A stretch of DNA of 8,305 nucleotides from Planctomycetota bacterium (GTDB lineage Bacteria; Planctomycetota; MHYJ01; JACQXL01), in assembly GCA_016208805.1 (NCBI GenBank), contig JACQXL010000008.1:1-8305 (forward strand), read 5' to 3'. Below are positions 5,095-8,305 of this stretch, piece after piece (within the stretch, counting starts at the first letter, position 1; every line of letters begins with the position of its first letter). Position numbers and translations under genes: made by a program. The notes beneath the pieces were generated by a model. The model had not been told where the DNA came from. It ran no database searches and was given only the letters and a program-made list of their open reading frames with translations.

Positions 5095-6026
5095 CAAGTT
5101 GTCAACCTGATTAGCAATGTCTGCATCGCCATTTCTTCCGGCATCTGTCCGGTTTTTACAGCCAGGTCTGTTTCCAGCAGGAGTTGATAACGTTTCTTAA
5201 GGATAGGGATGTTGGATTTCTGTCCGAAATACCAGCGAAGATAACCGAGGATGCGCGGGATAGGTTCGCCGTTAAGAGAGAGGCGGTTAAACACAGTCAG
5301 CGCCCGGGCGGGTTGTTTATTGATAATCGCCTCGCCCAGTTCTTTTACTTCGTATTCGGCTTCGGGGGCAAGGAGGTTTCCAATTGCGCTATCGGTTATC
5401 TCAGTTATCCGGCCGGTAAAGAGCGCCAGTTTCGCCAGCGCTTCGTCTATTTTGGCCAGGTCGTTGCCGGTATTTTCTATCAGCAGTTTGATTGCCGCGG
5501 CAGAGGCGGATTTGTTGTGGCGCTTTAATTCTCCGGAAACCCAGCGAACCAGTTCGTATTCCGGAATCGGGAGGCATTCTATCATCCAGCCCTTCTGGAC
5601 GAGAATGGCCGGGCATTTATAAGCAAGTATCACCAGCGCCGAGAACGGCGTATCTGATGCGAGATATTGCTCCAGTTCCGGCTGATGCGGCGCGATGAAA
5701 TCAGGGTTATCGCCCAAATCCAGGACAATGATTTGGCTTACTCCTTTTCCCTGCCCCAAGAACGGCACGGCATAGAGTTCGTTCCAGAATATACTTGGCT
5801 TGAAATCCTGTCTGGAGAATCTTTTTATAGTTGATTGAGGCGCGATGGAGTCTTTGAGCAACAACAACCCTTTTTCCTTGAGGAATGTCTCGGTACCGGT
5901 AAAGATAAAAAGGTGGGGCAAGTCCTCAGACAGTCCCGTCACACCATGTCGGTATGACGTGGCACTTATGCGGGGAAATTTGCCGGCGCCATCGGCTATC
6001 CTCTTCAAGAAATCCCTAAACAGCAT
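5094..6026 (-). CDS. holA: DNA polymerase III delta subunit (clamp loader)
   Basis: Delta opens the sliding-clamp ring as part of the clamp-loader complex. The 310-residue product is slightly shorter than the usual 320-345 but shows the family pattern: a degenerate ATPase-like N-terminus (HLFIFTGTETFLKEKGLLLL, 38-57), a hydrophobic strand SQIIVLDLGDN (97-107), the helical block ENTGNDLAKIDEALAKLALF (184-203), then YEVKELGEAIINKQPARALT (225-244), NGEPIPRILGYLRWYF (252-267) and ETDLAVKTGQMPEE (285-298). Family members usually pass from the first helix (FRDFLKRIADG) to the first strand (HLFIFTG) with only a few residues; here about 18 extra ones (19-36) intervene, encoded by a palindrome. It lies five bases after the membrane-protein stop, so it is probably cotranscribed. 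The start has only a weak repeat-derived CGGAT upstream. Its stop overlaps element X by one base. Confidence 0.9.
   Translation of the reverse strand: MLFRDFLKRIADGAGKFPRISATSYRHGVTGLSEDLPHLFIFTGTETFLKEKGLLLLKDSIAPQSTIKRFSRQDFKPSIFWNELYAVPFLGQGKGVSQIIVLDLGDNPDFIAPHQPELEQYLASDTPFSALVILAYKCPAILVQKGWMIECLPIPEYELVRWVSGELKRHNKSASAAAIKLLIENTGNDLAKIDEALAKLALFTGRITEITDSAIGNLLAPEAEYEVKELGEAIINKQPARALTVFNRLSLNGEPIPRILGYLRWYFGQKSNIPILKKRYQLLLETDLAVKTGQMPEEMAMQTLLIRLTT
5932..5966. repeat. In-frame palindromic insertion in holA
   Basis: Arms AGTCCCGTCACACC (5932-5945) and GGTATGACGTGGCACT (5951-5966) fold back around the loop ATGTC: CACC/GGTA-type pairing next to the loop, then GTCA/TGAC, CC/GG with a two-base bulge, and AGT/ACT at the base. 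On the coding strand it starts exactly at the codon for residue 21 and encodes SATSYRHGVTGL. The stretch falls where HolA proteins normally have no extra residues. Confidence 0.6.
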
Positions 6027-6030
6027 AATA

Positions 6031-6075
6031 TTTATCCGTGTCCATCTGACGCTTCGCTGTTAATCTGTGGTTTCT
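6031..6075. repeat. Repeat-like sequence forming the end of the membrane-protein gene
   Basis: The sequence TTTATCCGTGTCCATCTG, followed by a short GC-rich insert and TGTTAATCTGTGGTTT, is built from the same vocabulary (ATCCG, ATCTG, TTAATCTG) as the intergenic repeats at 194-254, 701-764 and 1513-1653. It covers the last dozen codons and stop of the membrane-protein gene and ends at the holA leader, where CGGATAAATATT precedes the ATG. I classify it as dispersed repeat DNA by similarity of motifs; there is no second full copy in the window. Confidence 0.55.
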
Positions 6076-6727
6076 GTCGGGTAAAAAGCAGCGGAAACAC
6101 GATATCGCTGAAACAGCAGGGTATCAACACCGCGCCGATTGCCATCAAGAATATCCAGCCCAGATAATTAAACCAGTCCGCTAATCCGAAGGCCACCAGA
6201 TACAAAACAGATGCCATCGTGCTGACGAACACGTGGGCCGAGTGCGAAAAGAGGTGTGTGCCGATGAACTGGCCGGACCACATCCCGATGCCGACTCCGG
6301 CGACCACAAACGGCGCCACAAACCAGAAGTGGTCTATAAAACAGATGTGCAATTCCATCTGCTGGCCCAGGACCAAGCCGCAGCCGTAAGGGACAAAAAT
6401 ATCGCTCAACCCGCAGGGGATAATGGTGCCGATAATTCCTACAATAATCGCAGTGACAAACCGTCCCTGGTTATAGCGCCAGAACATTGCGGTCGTGGCC
6501 GTGGCGCTCAACAGCAGATGCGCCGGGTGGAACAGGTGAAATCCCAGCACCAGTTTATCAAGCGCATTAACGCTGGTGATGACGCCCAGAAGAATCAGGC
6601 TGATTATTGCCATCGTTGAGGAGTACGGCAGGTGGGCCGATAACTCTTTAAGTATCCGCCCCATTTTACTCTTGCCTTCGTAATCAACGTGGTGGTGTGA
6701 ACAGAACGGGTCTTGGCAATCTACCAT
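6032..6727 (-). CDS. Six-helix membrane protein with two homologous halves, unknown function
   Basis: I do not recognise the family. From the ATG at 6727 the product is 231 residues. A soluble N-terminus holds C4, C9 and H11-H13, a possible metal site. Six hydrophobic segments follow at about 38-57, 64-83, 91-118, 134-155, 160-182 and 187-215. The two sets of three match: HLFHPAH...IPCGLSDIFVP (64-70, 103-113) and HLFSHSAH...IPCCFSDIVFP (158-165, 202-212). Three helices per unit imply opposite membrane orientations, as in many transporters. Conserved His, Cys, Ser and Asp within or next to helices suggest ion or metal handling, but this is inference. The frame stays open up to 6808, but that part overlaps the Gfo/Idh/MocA gene and reads through repeat DNA; ATG at 6664 (MGRILKEL) is another possible start. 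The last residues (QINSEASDGHG) come from repeat sequence. holA follows after five bases. Confidence 0.8.
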   Translation of the reverse strand: MVDCQDPFCSHHHVDYEGKSKMGRILKELSAHLPYSSTMAIISLILLGVITSVNALDKLVLGFHLFHPAHLLLSATATTAMFWRYNQGRFVTAIIVGIIGTIIPCGLSDIFVPYGCGLVLGQQMELHICFIDHFWFVAPFVVAGVGIGMWSGQFIGTHLFSHSAHVFVSTMASVLYLVAFGLADWFNYLGWIFLMAIGAVLIPCCFSDIVFPLLFTRQKPQINSEASDGHG

Positions 6728-6729
6728 TT

Positions 6730-6782
6730 TATCTTTGTGCTCTTTGTCCCTACGGGAGGCTGCGCACTGTCTTTGTGGTGAC
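6730..6782. repeat. Repeat-like gap with a short insert flanked by 7-bp direct repeats
   Basis: The gap between the Gfo/Idh/MocA stop and the membrane-protein start consists of TCTTTGTG-type units (6732-6739, 6741-6747, 6770-6777). Between the last two is a 22-bp GC-rich segment containing the perfect hairpin TCCC-TAC-GGGA (6747-6757). The segment is flanked by exact copies of TCTTTGT (6741-6747 and 6770-6776), as if inserted with target duplication. Because the surrounding units already repeat, those direct repeats may simply be part of the array. Confidence 0.55.
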
Positions 6783-7763
6783 TCACAGCGACTTCTCCGC
6801 CATTTCAAGGGCGCGCACTACACTGACGCCCATCTTGATATCCGTTCTGGGTGTTTTGCCGGTCTTGATGCAATCCGCGAAATGGGCGATCTCCGCGCCC
6901 AGCGGCTCGTAGCCGTCTATCTTGGGCGAGACGATATTGCCGGTCCGGTATGACAACTGGTATTCGCCGAACGATTCCGGGTCCTTGAAATCAACCCCGT
7001 GGTCAAATATCTTTATCTTCTCCACCGTCTCGGTGTCGTTATAGACCAGCATCTTCTTGGAGCCGACGATTATCGTCTCGCGCAGTTTGGTCGGCGCCAG
7101 CCAGGAGAGTTCCACGTTACCGATTAGACCGGAAGGGAATTTCAGGTTGATGAATGCCACATCGGGCAGACCCGGCTTGACGCAATCGCGCCCCAGGGCG
7201 CGCACCACCGCCGGCTCTTCGGCCAGCAGATAGAAAAGGATGGAAAAATCATGCGGCGCCAGGTCCCAGATGACGCTGACGTCCTTCTGGTGGATTCCCA
7301 GGTTCACCCGGCGCGATGATACGAAAAATATCTTGCCCAGTTCGCCGGAGGAGAGAATCTCTTTCATCTTGAGGACCGGCGGCGAGTATAAGAATGTATG
7401 GCCGACCATCACGGTCTGTTTGGGATATTTCTGGGTAAGCGCCTGCAGTTCTTCCGCTTCTTTAACCGATGCGGCCAGAGGTTTCTCCACCATAATGTGC
7501 TTGCCGGCCCTGAGGGCTTCGGAAGCCAGGCTGAAATGGGTTGAGACCGGAGTGGCGATAATGACGGCCTCCACATCCGGATGCCTGAGCACGGCCTGGG
7601 CATCGGTGGAGATATTGATGGCCGGATAGCGCCGCTTGGCGCGCTCCAGTTTCTTCTTGTCCAGGTCGCAGCAGAAAGACACCTCGGCCAGGCCGTTATC
7701 CATTATATTGCGCAGGATATTCGGACCCCAGTAGCCGTAACCGATTAAAGCGACCTTGAGCAT
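6783..7763 (-). CDS. Gfo/Idh/MocA family oxidoreductase, probably sugar-nucleotide dehydrogenase
   Basis: This is a cytoplasmic NAD(P)-dependent oxidoreductase acting on a sugar or sugar nucleotide. The 326-residue product has the family layout: an N-terminal Rossmann fold with GYGYWG (8-13), an acidic residue ending strand two (CCDLD, 31-35), ATPVSTH (70-76), the catalytic EKP (93-95, lysine 94), then a C-terminal domain with WDLAPHD (166-172), whose H171 matches the active-site histidine of WlbA/WbpB-like enzymes. WlbA-type enzymes oxidise UDP-GlcNAc-derived uronic acids at C3, which would fit the nearby wecB, but the substrate cannot be read from sequence. ATG at 7763 gives the standard MLKVALIG start; there is no clear Shine-Dalgarno sequence. 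It lies 41 bp after the upstream unknown gene, with a perfect hairpin between, and 55 bp before the membrane-protein gene, with repeat between. Confidence 0.92.
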   Translation of the reverse strand: MLKVALIGYGYWGPNILRNIMDNGLAEVSFCCDLDKKKLERAKRRYPAINISTDAQAVLRHPDVEAVIIATPVSTHFSLASEALRAGKHIMVEKPLAASVKEAEELQALTQKYPKQTVMVGHTFLYSPPVLKMKEILSSGELGKIFFVSSRRVNLGIHQKDVSVIWDLAPHDFSILFYLLAEEPAVVRALGRDCVKPGLPDVAFINLKFPSGLIGNVELSWLAPTKLRETIIVGSKKMLVYNDTETVEKIKIFDHGVDFKDPESFGEYQLSYRTGNIVSPKIDGYEPLGAEIAHFADCIKTGKTPRTDIKMGVSVVRALEMAEKSL

Positions 7764-7775
7764 AGATATTTCAAC

Positions 7776-7806
7776 AGGTGGCAGTAATCTTCACAGACTG
7801 CCACCT
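7776..7806. repeat. Perfect hairpin between the unknown gene and the oxidoreductase gene
   Basis: AGGTGGCAGT (7776-7785) and ACTGCCACCT (7797-7806) form a perfect 10-bp stem around an 11-nt loop. On the minus strand it begins within the stop codon of the upstream gene and ends 12 bases before the oxidoreductase ATG. There is no U-run on the minus-strand side, so it looks like a dispersed palindrome or an mRNA-processing or attenuation structure more than a standard terminator. Confidence 0.75.
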
Positions 7807-8305
7807 ACGGAACAAACGCTATCTGGATATCCAGTCCAAGGCATTTACGCATTCCGCCGGGCTGACGCTGGTCAGGAATTTGCACAATGATAAAGTTTAG
7901 ATGCGAAGCGCCGGACGGCGTAAACTGGATAATCCCTTCCCGAAGATACTCGTTGACCAGTTGGTTTAACTTTTCATTGGCCTCATTGATGGTCTGCGCG
8001 TCATAGACCTGGGTGATTATCTCACTGCCCCAATGGACAATCCGGCTGTCTAATATACGCCTGAACTTATTAAGTTTCTCAGGGGTGGTGATGACCACTG
8101 GTTCACCTTCAAGAGGGGTATTGCGCGCCTTCAGATAATCAACCAATTTCCGGTCGCCGGCCAAGGCCATTACCGCCATCTGAGCAAGACCCAGGATATG
8201 ACCGGCCTTATAGCCCTTGAGCGGCCCGATAAATCTCAACCACTGCCGGCCGTATTTCTTTTGCCCGTATTCCAGTTTCTCTTCAAGTTTCCCGCTTTCA
8301 TAAAC
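7805..8305 (-). CDS. Unrecognised protein, C-terminal 166 residues (cut by window edge)
   Basis: The minus-strand frame is open from the window edge to the TAG at 7805-7807, so the 5' end is missing; reading begins VYESGKLEEKLEYG. A TTG at 8239 could serve as a start, but the frame upstream of it continues without a stop and in protein-like composition (EEKLEYGQKKYGRQWLRFIG), so the gene most likely begins outside the window. The visible part looks soluble and mixed alpha/beta: a charged helix, a small-residue-rich helix (GHILGLAQMAVMALAGDRKL), a stretch with VVITTPEKLNKF, a long acidic helix (INEANEKLNQLVNEYL) and beta-like segments near the end (HLNFIIVQI, LDIQIAFVP). I do not recognise a family or catalytic motif. 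It is the first visible gene of the minus-strand block. Confidence 0.75.
   Translation of the reverse strand, partial: VYESGKLEEKLEYGQKKYGRQWLRFIGPLKGYKAGHILGLAQMAVMALAGDRKLVDYLKARNTPLEGEPVVITTPEKLNKFRRILDSRIVHWGSEIITQVYDAQTINEANEKLNQLVNEYLREGIIQFTPSGASHLNFIIVQIPDQRQPGGMRKCLGLDIQIAFVP

Noticed and set aside
6748..6760. CCTACGGGAGGC matches a universal 16S rRNA segment
   Set aside because: The match ends after 12 bases and the flanks are not rRNA. It sits in a repeat and forms its own TCCC-TAC-GGGA hairpin, so chance is the best explanation.
6728..6808. Longer N-terminus for the membrane protein from an ATG at 6808
   Set aside because: It would overlap the end of the Gfo/Idh/MocA gene and translate repeat DNA into a highly charged stretch (RRDKEHKDK). 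ATG at 6727 is cleaner.
1..8305. CRISPR array, tRNA or rRNA genes, complete insertion sequence
   Set aside because: There are no regularly spaced direct repeats, no cloverleaf with a recognisable T-loop, and no transposase-like frame in the window.

Overview
The window looks like chromosomal sequence from an uncultivated bacterium of moderate to fairly high GC content. Three bacterial-type ribosomal proteins (L11, L1, L10) and a bacterial DNA polymerase III delta subunit place it in Bacteria. The dense small palindromic repeats between genes, weak Shine-Dalgarno signals on several genes and a broken-up ribosomal cluster are compatible with a planctomycete or Omnitrophota-like lineage. That placement is a low-confidence impression, not something the sequence proves.

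Layout. Positions 1-272 hold no convincing gene: a compound hairpin, a second inverted repeat, a strong sigma70-like promoter (TTGACA-16-TAGAAT) and a repeat-derived 5' leader. Then on the + strand come rplK, rplA and rplJ, separated by repeat elements of 69 and 151 bp. The genes usually found around this trio (secE/nusG upstream, rplL/rpoB downstream) are not in the window. After rplJ and a 101-bp gap lies a gene for an exported TPR protein with an HExxH...EGDA metallopeptidase-like domain, then wecB (UDP-GlcNAc 2-epimerase). wecB converges on a minus-strand block that reads, in its own 5'->3' order: an unrecognised protein cut by the window edge, a Gfo/Idh/MocA sugar-type oxidoreductase, a six-helix membrane protein with two homologous halves, and holA.

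The genes do not form one pathway. L11, L1 and L10 are parts of the 50S stalk regions, and HolA is the clamp-loader delta subunit. WecB and the Gfo/Idh/MocA protein could both act on UDP-sugars for surface polysaccharide, but they are convergent and not one operon. The exported metallopeptidase and the membrane protein have no functional link visible here.

The most striking property is that nearly every intergenic space with room for it is filled by an imperfect palindrome. Several families can be told apart. One pair (194-254 and 701-764) is clearly homologous; another (1543-1622 and 5044-5094) shares both ends but has different interiors, and its first copy is nested inside another inverted repeat. 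Some elements reach into genes: two probably supply the last codons and stop of a CDS, one lies in the variable tail of L10, and one appears to be an in-frame insertion of about 18 codons near the start of HolA. This resembles in principle the Rickettsia palindromic elements that insert into reading frames, but the sequences here are different as far as I can tell. I regard this repeat system and the duplicated Cys/His-rich membrane protein as the best leads in the window.
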